DNA from: Enterobacter kobei
GTDB lineage: Bacteria > Pseudomonadota > Gammaproteobacteria > Enterobacterales > Enterobacteriaceae
Length of the DNA: 64,000 bases
Assembly: GCF_001729765.1 (NCBI RefSeq)
Contig: NZ_CP017181.1
Span: 2,604,001-2,668,000 of the forward strand
Reading direction: 5' to 3'
Under the pieces are notes generated by a model. The model saw only the letters and a list, made by a program, of their open reading frames with translations. It had not been told where the DNA came from and did no database searches. This document shows positions 8,583 to 19,413 of this stretch, piece by piece (the stretch's first letter is position 1; each line of letters starts with the position of its first letter). The translations under genes were made by a program, and so were the position numbers.

Positions 8583-8670
8583 TAAATTTTTCTGGGGCTT
8601 CCTCTTTAGGTTGCCCCTCAATCTCCGCTTACCCCTTCTTTTTTCTCCTGTCATTTTTTTGGTCTGGTTA

Positions 8671-8711
8671 AGGTATACCTCAACAGGTACCGAATTAGTG
8701 AACCAGTTCAC
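8671..8711. promoter_or_regulatory. Palindromic cluster upstream of the small resolvase
   Basis: The 10-bp perfect palindrome AGGTATACCT (8671-8680), then GTGAAC-CA-GTTCAC (8698-8711), lie about 80-120 bases before the resolvase start, and GGTTCACTA repeats just before its ATG. Small serine recombinases often act on, and repress through, such dyads beside their own gene. This could be a res-type site or operator; the sequence alone does not decide. Confidence 0.35.
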
Positions 8712-8792
8712 CCCGAAAATGAGTTATTGGACCACTCAAATCAGACTGTTATAATTGAACCACTTTAAACAGACTCACAAGGGTTCACTATT

Positions 8793-9416
8793 ATGACTAC
8801 ACGTGTTTATGCTTACCTCAGAGCTTCGACGAAAGAGCAAGACGCCTCACGAGCTAAACAGCAGCTTGATGAATTCGCTCAATCCAACGGTATGACAATT
8901 GCCACGTACTTCACCGAGAATGAATCAGGTGCATCTCTTCAACGTCCTGAACTGTTCAGACTGCTTGAGATTGCACAGAAAGGCGATGTGATGCTTGTGG
9001 AACAAGTAGACCGTCTGTCTCGCCTTAGTGGTGAAGATTGGAACAAGTTGCGTTCACTCATCAACGAGAAAGGTGTGAAGGTTGTAGCGCTGGACTTGCC
9101 CACCAGCCACCAGTTGATTCAATCGGGTGATGAGTTCACTAACCGTATGCTGGAGGCTTTGAATGGTATGATGCTTGACATGCTGGCAGCTATTGCACGT
9201 AAGGATTACACCGACCGTAAGAGAAGACAAGCTCAGGGGATTGTTAAAGCCAAAGCTGAAGGCAAGTTCAAGGGGCGTCCAGAAGACACTCAGCGGAATG
9301 AGAAGATAGCCAAGCTGTTGCAGGCTGGTATGTCGTACAGTGACATCATGGACACGGTGAACTGTTCACGTGCGACTGTTGCAAAGGTGAGTAAGAGTCT
9401 CAAAGAATTAGCTTAA
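8793..9416 (+). CDS. Small serine recombinase, resolvase/invertase family
   Basis: This 207-aa protein has an N-terminal resolvase domain with the catalytic Ser in YAYLRAST (residue 12), the VEQVDRLSRLS motif (about 69-79), the long E helix (about 105-135), and a C-terminal helix-turn-helix (AKLLQAGMSYSDIMDTVNCSRATVAKVSKSL, about 172-202). It resembles the resolvase/invertase family that resolves dimers or inverts DNA segments. The DNA-binding end is HTH rather than the recombinase plus zinc-ribbon module of the island's larger enzyme, so the two probably act on different sites. Palindromes upstream are candidate target or operator sequences. Confidence 0.88.
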   Translation: MTTRVYAYLRASTKEQDASRAKQQLDEFAQSNGMTIATYFTENESGASLQRPELFRLLEIAQKGDVMLVEQVDRLSRLSGEDWNKLRSLINEKGVKVVALDLPTSHQLIQSGDEFTNRMLEALNGMMLDMLAAIARKDYTDRKRRQAQGIVKAKAEGKFKGRPEDTQRNEKIAKLLQAGMSYSDIMDTVNCSRATVAKVSKSLKELA

Positions 9417-9746
9417 TTTGGAGTCGCGCCCTGCATCTTAGCGGGGATTTCTTGTTGATTTCATTGTAGATATGTTGAGAAATTGCTTGTTAACCGCTAC
9501 TTTCTCAGGTTCGCCTTCTAAGCAGGTATTCATCTGCTCATCAAATCTTCCAGACCCTCATAGATATGTTCCATAGTGTATGAATATTGGACTATCAAAC
9601 GACCTTACCCAATTTTGGGAAAAATAAGATTAATGCCATTCGAGATGGATTCATAGTCTGCCATGATTCATTCATGCAGATGGCAAAACAGATATTGTTG
9701 TATCACTGGTTTTTTGGTCGATTTATATGTGAAAAGGAAGAGTAAC
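9417..9746. other. Intergenic stretch before the inhibitor gene
   Basis: These 330 bases hold no supported gene. A small dyad CCCAATTTTGGG lies near 9609, and a ribosome site (AAAAGGAAGAG) lies just before the next start. The promoter of the chagasin-like gene is presumably here. Confidence 0.4.
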
Positions 9747-10109
9747 ATGAACAAAGTTAAAGCTGTTGTTTTCGGAGTTATGATGTCCGCTGCTATAACT
9801 GCTAATGCTGCAAACGAAACTACCACTGTAACAGGTGAAGTCGGTAAAGATGTCAAACTATCCCTTGAGTCCAATCCGACTACGGGTTACGGCTGGATGA
9901 TTAAAGACCTTCCTGACGGATTGATTTTCGTTTCTGGAGGATATGAGCAGTCAAAAGACTGTCCGAAAGGTGCCGTAGGGTGCGGTGGTGAAGAAGTGCT
10001 TCACTTCATTGGTGAAAAGAAAGGGGAAAGCACACTAAAACTCATTTACGGTCAGTCATTTAACAAATCAAGCTGGCAGGAAAAAGAAGTTAAAGTTGTG
10101 ATTAAGTAA
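9747..10109 (+). CDS. Exported chagasin-type cysteine peptidase inhibitor (MEROPS I42 family)
   Basis: The 120-aa product has a signal peptide (MNKVKAVVFGVMMSAAITANA). It also carries the I42 hallmarks: loop NPTTGYGW (about 43-50, family NPTTGY), a glycine-rich CGGEE loop (about 80), and SSWQEK near the end where chagasins have RPW. Chagasin-family proteins plug the active site of papain-like cysteine peptidases; this one would act in the periplasm or outside. Two cysteines (DCPK and GCGG) may form a disulfide. ATG 9747 follows AGGAAGAG with good spacing. It converges on the gene at 10102-10473 with an 8-base overlap. The target peptidase, self or foreign, is unknown. Confidence 0.85.
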   Translation: MNKVKAVVFGVMMSAAITANAANETTTVTGEVGKDVKLSLESNPTTGYGWMIKDLPDGLIFVSGGYEQSKDCPKGAVGCGGEEVLHFIGEKKGESTLKLIYGQSFNKSSWQEKEVKVVIK

Positions 10110-10473
10110 TCTTGCCCTCCCTCTTTGTTTTCACAGGGAGGGATGTATCATCTACTCGCAGCCTAATACCTTTGAAAAATACCGCTGCAATTGTATAGGC
10201 AGAGCTAAAAGGTTTAATGTCTGGATCCGGCTTATGCTTACCGTTATCCCTGTACCATTGTTTCTGGCATTCAACACAAGCCATGCAGCTTGAGTAATGC
10301 TCACTAGCACCATGTCTCTTGCACATGTGAACAAAGAAACGCTGACCGCGTGCTCTGGCAATCTTTGCCGCAGCAGTTTTTCGGATGGTGAAGTCTTCTG
10401 TACCAGTCAGAAAGATGAATTGATTAGTTGGCTGAATAGCCTTATCAGGTAAATCGAAAGGTAGAACGCTCAT
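10102..10473 (-). CDS. Hypothetical protein with a zinc-ribbon-like Cys/His cluster
   Basis: The 123-aa protein is not recognised. Its middle (about residues 48-70) reads HMCKRHG, then HYSSCMACVECQ, a pattern of four cysteines and histidines resembling the short zinc ribbons of phage-encoded small proteins. The N-terminal FDLPDKAIQPTNQF and the basic C-terminus give no further clue. It overlaps the 3' end of the inhibitor gene on the opposite strand by 8 bases. A small nucleic-acid-binding role is a guess only. Confidence 0.55.
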   Translation of the reverse strand: MSVLPFDLPDKAIQPTNQFIFLTGTEDFTIRKTAAAKIARARGQRFFVHMCKRHGASEHYSSCMACVECQKQWYRDNGKHKPDPDIKPFSSAYTIAAVFFKGIRLRVDDTSLPVKTKREGKIT

Positions 10474-11057
10474 AACACTGTTTGTCCATGTTCAAAAGTT
10501 AATCAAGTCCACTAGCAGAAATCACCAGTGAAAGAAAAACCCTTGCCGTGTAAGCGTTATGTGCTGCTGTTTCAGGGTGTAGGCAGCGATTGGAACCGAT
10601 AATAAGTGATAGCTGTAGGTTGGTCACATTTGGGGTGTGAATCCTTCACCGTTCATCGGTCTGTTATTTGATGATTGCTAATCGGGTGGGCTTACTGGAA
10701 TCTGTTACAAACTCAACTAAATGAGCCGTTACAGCAGAATTACCACATCGTTTCCGACGTTTCACATTCATCTCCTAATAGACTGATTATTCTATCAAAG
10801 ATGATGGTTTGATGCAATTATAATCTGAGCTGGTTTAGCACTCGCTGAGGGATTCTGATAGGCTATCTGAATAGATTACAAGGCGAAAGCAAGAAGCATG
10901 ACAACGCGAAGCCATGCGAATGTTGAAAGGATAATTCCTTGATTGGTGATTCCACATCTTAACAGTAATCTTTAAAGGTATTGATTAAGTATCTTTGAAT
11001 AGATAATAAGATTTCAATGGCTTTTGGCGTAAGCCATTTTCTTATTGCAACATTCAA
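10474..11057. other. 584-bp gene-free stretch ending in a plus-strand terminator
   Basis: No convincing protein gene is seen. The stretch has several short dyads (for example GGTG with CACC near 10634-10650 and ACCGAT with ATCGGT spanning 10597-10659). It ends in a good plus-strand terminator at 11016-11043 with no plus-strand gene close upstream, so a non-coding RNA is possible. Confidence 0.4.
11016..11043 (+). terminator. Orphan Rho-independent terminator
   Basis: AATGGCTT-TTGGCGT-AAGCCATT followed by TTCTT on the plus strand. The nearest plus-strand gene upstream ends 900 bases away. Confidence 0.65.
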
Positions 11058-11258
11058 TTAGTGATAATCAGAAAACTTTAAAGACAATCTGAAAAGGTCT
11101 AAATGCATTATATCAATCTTAAAAAATCCGTCAATAGCAAAAAGTGCTAAATATGCTTTTCCACCCTGCCAATAATAACCATCCATCAATTTCAGTAATA
11201 ACAAAATACCACTGGACAAAAACACAGTTACGTATGATAATAATACAGTAATGCTCAT
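11058..11258 (-). CDS. Possible small membrane protein
   Basis: This 66-aa open frame encodes one clear hydrophobic segment (VLLSYVTVFLSSGILLLLKLM, about residues 4-24) and a second weaker one (YLALFAIDGFF). No Shine-Dalgarno sequence is visible before the ATG, and no family is recognised. It may be real, since small membrane proteins are common in such islands, but the frame could also be chance in AT-rich DNA. Confidence 0.3.
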   Translation of the reverse strand: MSITVLLSYVTVFLSSGILLLLKLMDGYYWQGGKAYLALFAIDGFFKIDIMHLDLFRLSLKFSDYH

Positions 11259-11304
11259 TTATCAAAATCGGTCAACAGGGTCTTAGATATATGAGAATAG
11301 CTGG

Positions 11305-11344
11305 CAGGTCACTTTCTCAGGTTTTATCATGGGGGGGGTGACCT
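11305..11344. repeat. G8 tract beside an inverted repeat
   Basis: AGGTCAC (about 11306-11312) pairs with GTGACCT (about 11339-11345), and the loop ends in eight consecutive G bases (11331-11338). The element lies in the leader of the 62-aa gene that follows. Such G tracts can vary in length. Confidence 0.4.
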
Positions 11345-11370
11345 TTCCTGTTTAAGGATTATTAATATGA

Positions 11371-11559
11371 ATGAAGAAATACTTTACTATCGTAGCTGAA
11401 AAGACACATCAATTCTACATGCAGTATAAGAGCCTCTCCGAATTAACAGGAATTACACCTCCCTCTGATTACATCCCGCCTCGTATGATGACTAAAACCA
11501 GACGGTACGAAATCATTAAAGCTATCTGTCAGAAACTGAAACCCCTTGACAGAATTTAA
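11371..11559 (+). CDS. Hypothetical 62-aa protein
   Basis: The short, basic protein (MKKYFTIVAEKTHQFYMQYK at its start) is not recognised. AAGGATT upstream may serve as ribosome site. A strong terminator at 11668-11713 follows, which supports a real transcript here. It lies just upstream of the small-gene operon broken by IS elements. Confidence 0.42.
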   Translation: MKKYFTIVAEKTHQFYMQYKSLSELTGITPPSDYIPPRMMTKTRRYEIIKAICQKLKPLDRI

Positions 11560-11667
11560 CAACATGTTAACATTTGTATATTGAATTGATTTCCTGACAA
11601 ATTAATGGCTTTCCTGTGGCATCCTTCCTCGAAGACAGGTTAGCCAACCCCTTACACATTCCAGATG

Positions 11668-11713
11668 ACACTACACGGGTTACGTAAAAGACGGCCTGTG
11701 TGGTGTATTTTTG
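11668..11713 (+). terminator. Terminator before the island small-gene operon
   Basis: A 12-bp stem with two G-U pairs (ACACTACACGGG with CCTGTGTGGTGT) is followed by ATTTTTG. It separates the 62-aa gene from the operon starting at 11741. Confidence 0.65.
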
Positions 11714-11886
11714 TATCTGAATTTCACGAGAGCGTTAATAATGAATAGTCCTACACAGAAACGAATTGAAATCGAATCACATTTCATCCCCAAAATTAAA
11801 GCCGCACTGGAAAATATCGAAGATGCAAAGGATATTTACAACGCAGACAGCCTGAATAAAGATACTCTTATTGCTATCAAGACTAA

Positions 11887-13082
<1,196 letters not shown>

Positions 13083-13682
13083 CTAAGCAACTAATGTCTC
13101 AGCCAGTCGAAGATTATGGATTCAGAATCCGACAGGTTACACACCCGGCGATGGTGCAGACCATTATTCAGAGCATGATGAATGAGGGTTATATTGTGTA
13201 TGAGATGGGCGCTGGATTTATCAAGTTTGTACCCTTACAGCAATCACCAAAACATAACCCGCTTGCTGAGATTGAAAAGGCATGTAAGAAAGCCGCTGAG
13301 AAATTTGTTGATGCAGGAATCACTGAGAAAGCGAATAAGGTAAATAAGGCTATCCATGCTCACAACGTATTGGTGAAACAGGCTGAAGAAGCGTTATCGG
13401 GAATTAAATCGCTTGAATCCTATCTGTCTGTGATTGTCGCCGATGAGGTGGGTAATGACTAACAAAGTCACTGAGGCCGCCTACAAGGCTCAGATTGCTG
13501 CTTTACAGGCTCAGTTAATGCAACGTCATACAGTGACTGCCATCGACGCTGTACAGCCTTTCTGTGAAGCTATAGGTATCAATCCCGCTGATTACGTTAA
13601 GGCCACTAGCGCTATGAGTAACCAGCAGGTAATGGTGCCAACTTACTGATTTAGTGTACGATGGTGTTTTTGAGGTGCTCCC

Positions 13683-13958
13683 GTGGCTTCCATCTCCATC
13701 AGTTGTCCCTCCTGCTCAGCTACTGAAGGCGTGGTGCGTAACGGTAAAAGTACTGCCGGACATCAGCGCTATCTCTGCTCTCACTGCCGTAAAACATGGC
13801 AGCTACAGTTCACTTACACCGCCTCTCAGCCCGGTACACACCAGAAAATCATTGATATGGCCATGAATGGTGTTGGATGCCGGGCAACCGCCCGCATTAT
13901 GGGCGTTGGCCTCAACACGATTTTACGTCACTTAAAAAACTCAGGCCGCAGTCGGTAA
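13683..13958 (+). CDS. insA: IS1 InsA
   Basis: This 91-aa DNA-binding protein has the zinc-finger start [21 protein letters not shown]...[11 protein letters not shown] and a helix-turn-helix. It begins at GTG 13683. InsA alone binds the IS1 ends and represses transposition. A -1 frameshift at AAAAAAC (13934-13940), near the end of the gene, yields the InsAB' transposase. Confidence 0.93.
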   Translation: MASISISCPSCSATEGVVRNGKSTAGHQRYLCSHCRKTWQLQFTYTASQPGTHQKIIDMAMNGVGCRATARIMGVGLNTILRHLKNSGRSR

Positions 13959-14380
13959 CCTCGCGCATACAGCCGGGCAGTGATGTGATTGTCTGCGCTG
14001 AAATGGACGAACAGTGGGGCTACGTCGGTGCTAAATCACGTCAGCGCTGGCTGTTTTACGCGTATGACAGGATACGGAGGACGGTTGTGGCGCACGTCTT
14101 CGGTGAACGCACTCTGGCCACACTGGAGCGTCTTCTGAGCCTGCTGTCGGCCTTTGAGGTCGTGGTATGGATGACGGATGGCTGGCCGCTGTATGAATCC
14201 CGCCTGAAGGGAAAGCTGCACGTAATCAGCAAGCGTTACACTCAGCGAATTGAGCGGCATAACCTGAATCTGAGACAACATCTGGCAAGGCTGGGACGGA
14301 AGTCACTGTCGTTCTCAAAATCGGTGGAGCTGCATGACAAGGTCATCGGGCATTATCTGAACATAAAACACTATCAGTAA
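13877..14380 (+). CDS. insB: IS1 InsB (DDE transposase part)
   Basis: The 167-aa frame carries the catalytic half of the IS1 transposase, including [21 protein letters not shown] and the [27 protein letters not shown]-terminal block with the catalytic Glu. It is normally made as an InsAB' fusion by -1 frameshifting at AAAAAAC. It appears full length. Confidence 0.93.
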   Translation: MPGNRPHYGRWPQHDFTSLKKLRPQSVTSRIQPGSDVIVCAEMDEQWGYVGAKSRQRWLFYAYDRIRRTVVAHVFGERTLATLERLLSLLSAFEVVVWMTDGWPLYESRLKGKLHVISKRYTQRIERHNLNLRQHLARLGRKSLSFSKSVELHDKVIGHYLNIKHYQ

Positions 14381-14567
14381 GTTGGAGTCATTACCTAACC
14401 AGCATAAAGCGTTCTGTGACGGGATTCTGAAAGCGGCTTCTTCAAAGGTCACCCGCTTGCAGCGGGATGCAACTGTACGAATCCTCGAAGCACAGACAAA
14501 ACGAAACAAAGCCATAACAGCAGCCTCAGAAGCGGCTGAAGTTGCTCAGTCGATGGGAGGGCTGTAA

Positions 14568-14744
14568 ATGAATCAACTCTTCAATGAATATGGTCAGAAA
14601 GTAAGTTGTAATCTTCTGATGACGCTGCATCCATCGCTTATCACAAAGCTGGAAAAGCTTTCTGAACAGATTGGTCAAGGTGTGGTATCAGAAGACCAGC
14701 GTTTAACACTGGCAATCGGTGAGATGCTCAGGAGGCTTGAATGA
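14568..14744 (+). CDS. Hypothetical 58-aa island protein
   Basis: This short frame (MNQLFNEYGQKVSC...IGEMLRRLE) starts directly after the stop of gene B and overlaps the next ATG by 4 bases (ATGA), a strong sign of translational coupling. The repeated Leu/Ile pattern suggests helices. No family is recognised. Confidence 0.5.
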   Translation: MNQLFNEYGQKVSCNLLMTLHPSLITKLEKLSEQIGQGVVSEDQRLTLAIGEMLRRLE

Positions 14745-14944
14745 CGCTTTATCCGTGTAATCCTCTGAAGTCTCAAGGGGATGCAATTCCGTTAACTCAA
14801 AATCTCGCCCTGAATATTCCTGTCCCAATGCTACAGAAGCTGGACAGAGTAGGTTATGAACTCGCGGGACGTTACAAATTGGGCGGATTATCAGAGCAGC
14901 GCGTGAGATTGCTGGCATTGGCTCACCTGATAGAGCGGGCTTAG
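14741..14944 (+). CDS. Hypothetical 67-aa island protein
   Basis: This is the last gene of the coupled small-gene run (MTLYPCNPLKSQGDAIPLTQ...). Its C-terminal half (LQKLDRVGYELAGRYKLGGLSEQRVRLLALAHLIERA) resembles the helical C-terminus of the preceding 58-aa protein (KLEKLSEQIGQ...LAIGEMLRRLE), suggesting the two are distant duplicates. It ends 53 bases before the right attachment site. Function unknown. Confidence 0.5.
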   Translation: MTLYPCNPLKSQGDAIPLTQNLALNIPVPMLQKLDRVGYELAGRYKLGGLSEQRVRLLALAHLIERA

Positions 14945-14975
14945 TGCTTGTAATGTGAATGAAAACCAGATACTT

Positions 14976-15023
14976 TCAAAACCCGAATAGCCTATACTCA
15001 AGGGTCATCGAAGTCATAGTCAT
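14976..15023 (-). other. Stranded tonB start: 15-codon remnant frame
   Basis: On the minus strand the native tonB leader reads ATG ACT ATG ACT TCG ATG ACC CTT GA, then enters island sequence and stops, encoding MTMTSMTLEYRLFGF. It is what remains of the original 5' end of tonB after island insertion. The native promoter should still transcribe it. Confidence 0.7.
14998..15008. repeat. Island attachment site at the yciI end (11-bp core)
   Basis: TCAAGGGTCAT is identical to 6074-6084. On the island side it is preceded by CCGAATAGCCTATAC, the inverted partner of the arm at the other end; on the chromosome side the native tonB leader follows. Confidence 0.85.
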
Positions 15024-15029
15024 CAACGT

Positions 15030-15085
15030 TAAAAAATCGAACCCTGATTTTAAATGCAAATAGCAATCATATTCAATAAGACACT
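15030..15085 (-). promoter_or_regulatory. Orphaned native tonB promoter with Fur site
   Basis: The minus strand reads TTGAATATGATTGCTATTTG, then CATTTAAAATC, closely resembling the E. coli tonB promoter and its Fur-bound region as remembered. It points toward the island, 8.9 kb from the tonB body, and lies divergent from yciI as in the ancestral order. Confidence 0.65.
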
Positions 15086-15230
15086 TTGTTCTGGCGCAAT
15101 TTAAGCGTCAATGTGGCCAAAAAAGGGGCATTCAGATCAGGGTATTAACATTGTTTTTATCTTTACATTGCAGTCAGTTGCCCTTTCACATAACGTAACT
15201 GACACTTTAAAACGCTTAAGGAGCTTCACC

Positions 15231-15527
15231 GTGCTTTACGTGATTTACTCTGAAGATGTCGCTGATTCACTTGAGAAACGCCAGTCTGTCCGCCCTGCTC
15301 ACCTGGCACGCTTACAATTGCTACAGGATGAAGGTCGTTTGCTGACCGCTGGCCCAATGCCTGCTGTCGACAGCAACGACCCGGGTGCAGCCGGTTTTTC
15401 GGGCTCCACGGTTATTGCAGAGTTTGAATCTCTGGAAGCGGCGCAGGCCTGGGCTGACGCAGACCCGTACGTTGCGGCGGGCGTGTATGCGAAGGTAACG
15501 GTGCGACCGTATAAGAAAGTGTTCTGA
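15231..15527 (+). CDS. yciI: YciI family protein
   Basis: The 98-aa product is nearly identical to E. coli YciI, a small ferredoxin-like alpha/beta barrel protein of the YCII family. It keeps the conserved [11 protein letters not shown] segment with its His and the DPYVAAGVY segment with its Asp, which line a putative active site. Catalytic function is unproven. The start is GTG 15231, as in E. coli, after AAGGAG. Longer upstream readings are not supported. It normally lies divergent from tonB; here the tonB body is 9 kb away. The P2-like prophage is inserted in its terminator. Confidence 0.93.
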   Translation: MLYVIYSEDVADSLEKRQSVRPAHLARLQLLQDEGRLLTAGPMPAVDSNDPGAAGFSGSTVIAEFESLEAAQAWADADPYVAAGVYAKVTVRPYKKVF

Positions 15528-15534
15528 TATAACT

Positions 15535-15551
15535 AAGGCTCCCTCAGGAGC
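15535..15551. repeat. Prophage attL in the yciI terminator (17-bp core)
   Basis: AAGGCTCCCTCAGGAGC is identical to 47594-47610. It is the hairpin of the original yciI/leuE bidirectional terminator. After integration the hairpin is present at both ends, here followed by TTTTC, so yciI still has a working terminator. Confidence 0.85.
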
Positions 15552-15626
15552 TTTTCAATACTTAATAAGCAGCTGAAATAAAAGGAATTATTTCGATTCA
15601 CGTCCACAAACTGACCACATCGATAT

Positions 15627-15650
15627 GAAATGCCCCTAGCGGGGCATTTC
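15627..15650. terminator. Hairpin after the CHAT gene near attL
   Basis: GAAATGCCCC-TAGC-GGGGCATTTC is a near-perfect stem, flanked by TTTTG on the plus strand and located 50 bases beyond the CHAT gene stop. Confidence 0.65.
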
Positions 15651-16937
15651 TTTTGAATTTAGGTCAGTAAATGAGAATGCTTGCTTAGATTGGCAAGAAT
15701 CATTCTTTTATACTTATGGTGACAGCCTCAGGAAACCCTATCTGGCTATAACACATAGTTTCTGTAATGAAGAATTTCTCATTAATTAAATTAATAACTT
15801 CATATTCTTCCAGTCCCGATAGTTTAGTTAAGGCGCGAAGTGTCTTACCATACCAATCAGGGTCGAACATGTTTATGTGCATATTTATTTCAATTGCATC
15901 TTCCTCCCAAGAGTTTTGAGGTATTATGCCCTCCAGTTCGAAAGCTCTCATCAAATCAGTCACATAAGACATTCTAAAAAATAATGAGATGAACAGTCTT
16001 AAATTCATGTGAGTAAACTTAGTCGGTAAGCTTGATGGAAATTGATGAAATCTATAGATTAAACGGCTAACAAATGCTGCAGAATCTATCGCATTTACAG
16101 GAAGTAATGTTCCTATGACACTTACTGCTCCGCTTATTAAGAAACCATTTGCCACAGAAGCATGAGATCCACTAAGAGCTGAAGTTAAGCAAGCGCTAAG
16201 GATTACAATAGGAGGCACTCTAACGATTTTTCTCAACTCCCATGTATCAATTCTCTCCTCTCCAATTATTAGCCAGCCATGACTTTTATCTCCTCCGTGA
16301 TCGCCATGACAATCAAGCACTAATAAATATCCATTATAATGATTTAATGCATCCATAAATTCCTTTTTGGTTCTAACATCAACTATTTCATATTGCAAAT
16401 CGAGCATGTGAGGCATGAAACAATCTAAAGCATTTTCCAAATGGAACTTAATATGATCATCTGGTTCAAAGGATCGTATAATTAACACTTTCTTTAGCTC
16501 GGATGATTTTATTAAAACCCGTGGAAATGAAGCTGCATTTTGTAATAACACATTCCCTGGCGTAGTAGTAACTCGAGATATTTCATGACTGAACATAATT
16601 GGCAGACGATCTATTCTTATCCAATCCAAAGGAGTATCAGTAACAAAAGTAATGTCATTATAGTTCTTCGATATATGATCTCTTAACTTTGGCCCAAGTA
16701 TTCTTTTTATAATTGTATTAAAAGCCTTAACTTTTTTTATAAATACTGGGTGTTTAATGTCGTATTGGCGTGCCAGGTCTTCAATTTTCTTAATAATATT
16801 GCCTTGATGATTTATAGCATTTGGCAATCTTATGGCTGGAATTCTTTTATTCATGCTTAAAAACATTATTGCGGTAGTGGTCAATCGCATCTCAGAGCGC
16901 CTGAGCTTAATTAAATATCTAAACACAGGATCTCTAG

Positions 16938-18133
<1,196 letters not shown>

Positions 18134-19115
18134 CTAGATATATTATTTTTCTCACCATCACCATGTTCTAAGCGAATTCTAAAACCTGAATAATCTGGAT
18201 TTCTTAACACTCCACCGATCAAAAAATTCTTTTGATCGATATTCAAGTTTTCTTCAATAAACTCATATATCTCATTGTCTGTATCATAAAGGTAGGAATA
18301 CATTCCTGGTGCATATAGAATTACTTCTGATGGTGGTTCCTTACCTAATTCTTCTAAACAGTTTTTATAAGCGACGACACCATCCAACATAGCATTTATG
18401 AACTCACGCTTACTGCTCCCATCTTTAATTCTCTTTGGAGGAGAAAGCATGTAGCCTAACGATTCAATAAGCAACTCATTGGGTAATGTCGTATTATTTA
18501 ATGTTGAGCTCAACCCACACCGTTTAAACGTCGCCCCACGTCTTTTAAACCTAGTTAATGATTTTTTTTCTCCACTTTTTTTTATGATGTTACTTTCTAT
18601 GAGTTTAAGCCTTGAAAAAATAAACTTATCGTATGAATAAATGCTGTTTATCTCACCGAATTTTAATTCCGCCAACTTACTATCGGAACAAATAATGGGC
18701 GGTATTATAAACTGCTTAGAAAATTCTTTCACATAATGATAGTCTTTTGAAATACAGAAAATTATACAAAAATATGTTTCAAACAAGTCTGGAATATTAT
18801 ATAGATTCTCTTTTGAAATTAATGCAATTGGATTTTGAGTCTCTAGTCTAGTTCTTTGCTCACCATCATCCAAAACAAATATATCTCTAATTTGTTTTGG
18901 CGCTTTGCCAACCAACATGAGTATCTCGCTAATATTGGAATTTATTACTCCTATATCAAATCCTTGAAGAATTGATTGCTCGCCAGTAGTTGGCATCAAA
19001 ACGAGCTTAAGTATATCCCCTTGACCTTGTAGTAATTCCATGTTAGCACCCTCATTCACATGAAGCTAATAATTGTACAATACCAAATCACAACGATATT
19101 TGTTAATGAATACGA

Positions 19116-19337
19116 TTATACCCAGTGCATTTGTTGCTGCCCATTTTTATCAGCGTGCGCTGGCGCAGGCTCTATCACGTTTGGTAATGATATAAATCGC
19201 TCGATAGTTTCAGTCGTAACAAATGTACAACTGCAGTTGATGTTTGTGCACTGGTGATACCGCTCTTTGGTCGTGTCGGTAAAATATCGACTTGTGCGTG
19301 CGTGAGCGGCGAAATGGCATTTTGGACAGTGAAACAT
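19116..19337 (-). CDS. ogr: Ogr/Delta zinc-finger activator of phage late genes
   Basis: The 73-aa protein starts MFHCPKCHFAAHARTSRYFTD and has CPxC...CTNINCSC, the four-cysteine zinc finger of P2 Ogr and P4 Delta. Ogr binds TGT-N12-ACA sites upstream of late promoters and recruits RNA polymerase through the alpha subunit. ATG 19337 was chosen to match P2 Ogr. It lies downstream of D at the late end of the prophage, as in P2. A candidate binding site lies at 30813-30830. Confidence 0.93.
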   Translation of the reverse strand: MFHCPKCHFAAHARTSRYFTDTTKERYHQCTNINCSCTFVTTETIERFISLPNVIEPAPAHADKNGQQQMHWV

Positions 19338-19413
19338 GGCGAGCACCTCATTTAATTTCCTATGAGTTAATTTTACTCACTTTATCTTTATATAACAAAC
19401 ACTTAAAAACAAA

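Larger units (their letters stand above)
13628..14395 (+). mobile_element. IS1-family element
   Basis: The element is 768 bp, starts GGTAATGGTGCCAACTTACTG and ends with the complement of GGTAATGACTCCAACTTACTG. The 9-bp duplication TAACCAGCA flanks it at 13619-13627 and 14396-14404. It carries insA and insB with a slippery A6C between them, as in IS1. Confidence 0.96.
13455..14567 (+). pseudogene. Island gene B, 111 aa when restored, interrupted by IS1
   Basis: Removing IS1 (13628-14395) and one 9-bp TAACCAGCA duplication joins MTNKVTEAAYKAQIAALQAQ...ATSAMSNQ to HKAFCDGILKAASSKVTRLQ...AQSMGGL in one frame. The restored protein is mostly helical and Ala/Gln-rich, probably coiled coil. The start overlaps the end of gene A by 8 bases, and its stop TAA immediately precedes the ATG of the next gene. 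Function unknown. Confidence 0.68.

Noticed and set aside
10664..10771. 35-aa minus-strand frame (MNVKRRKRCGNSAV...) with AGGAG directly before its ATG
   Set aside because: The Shine-Dalgarno sequence abuts the start codon with no spacing, and the product is too short to support without homologues.
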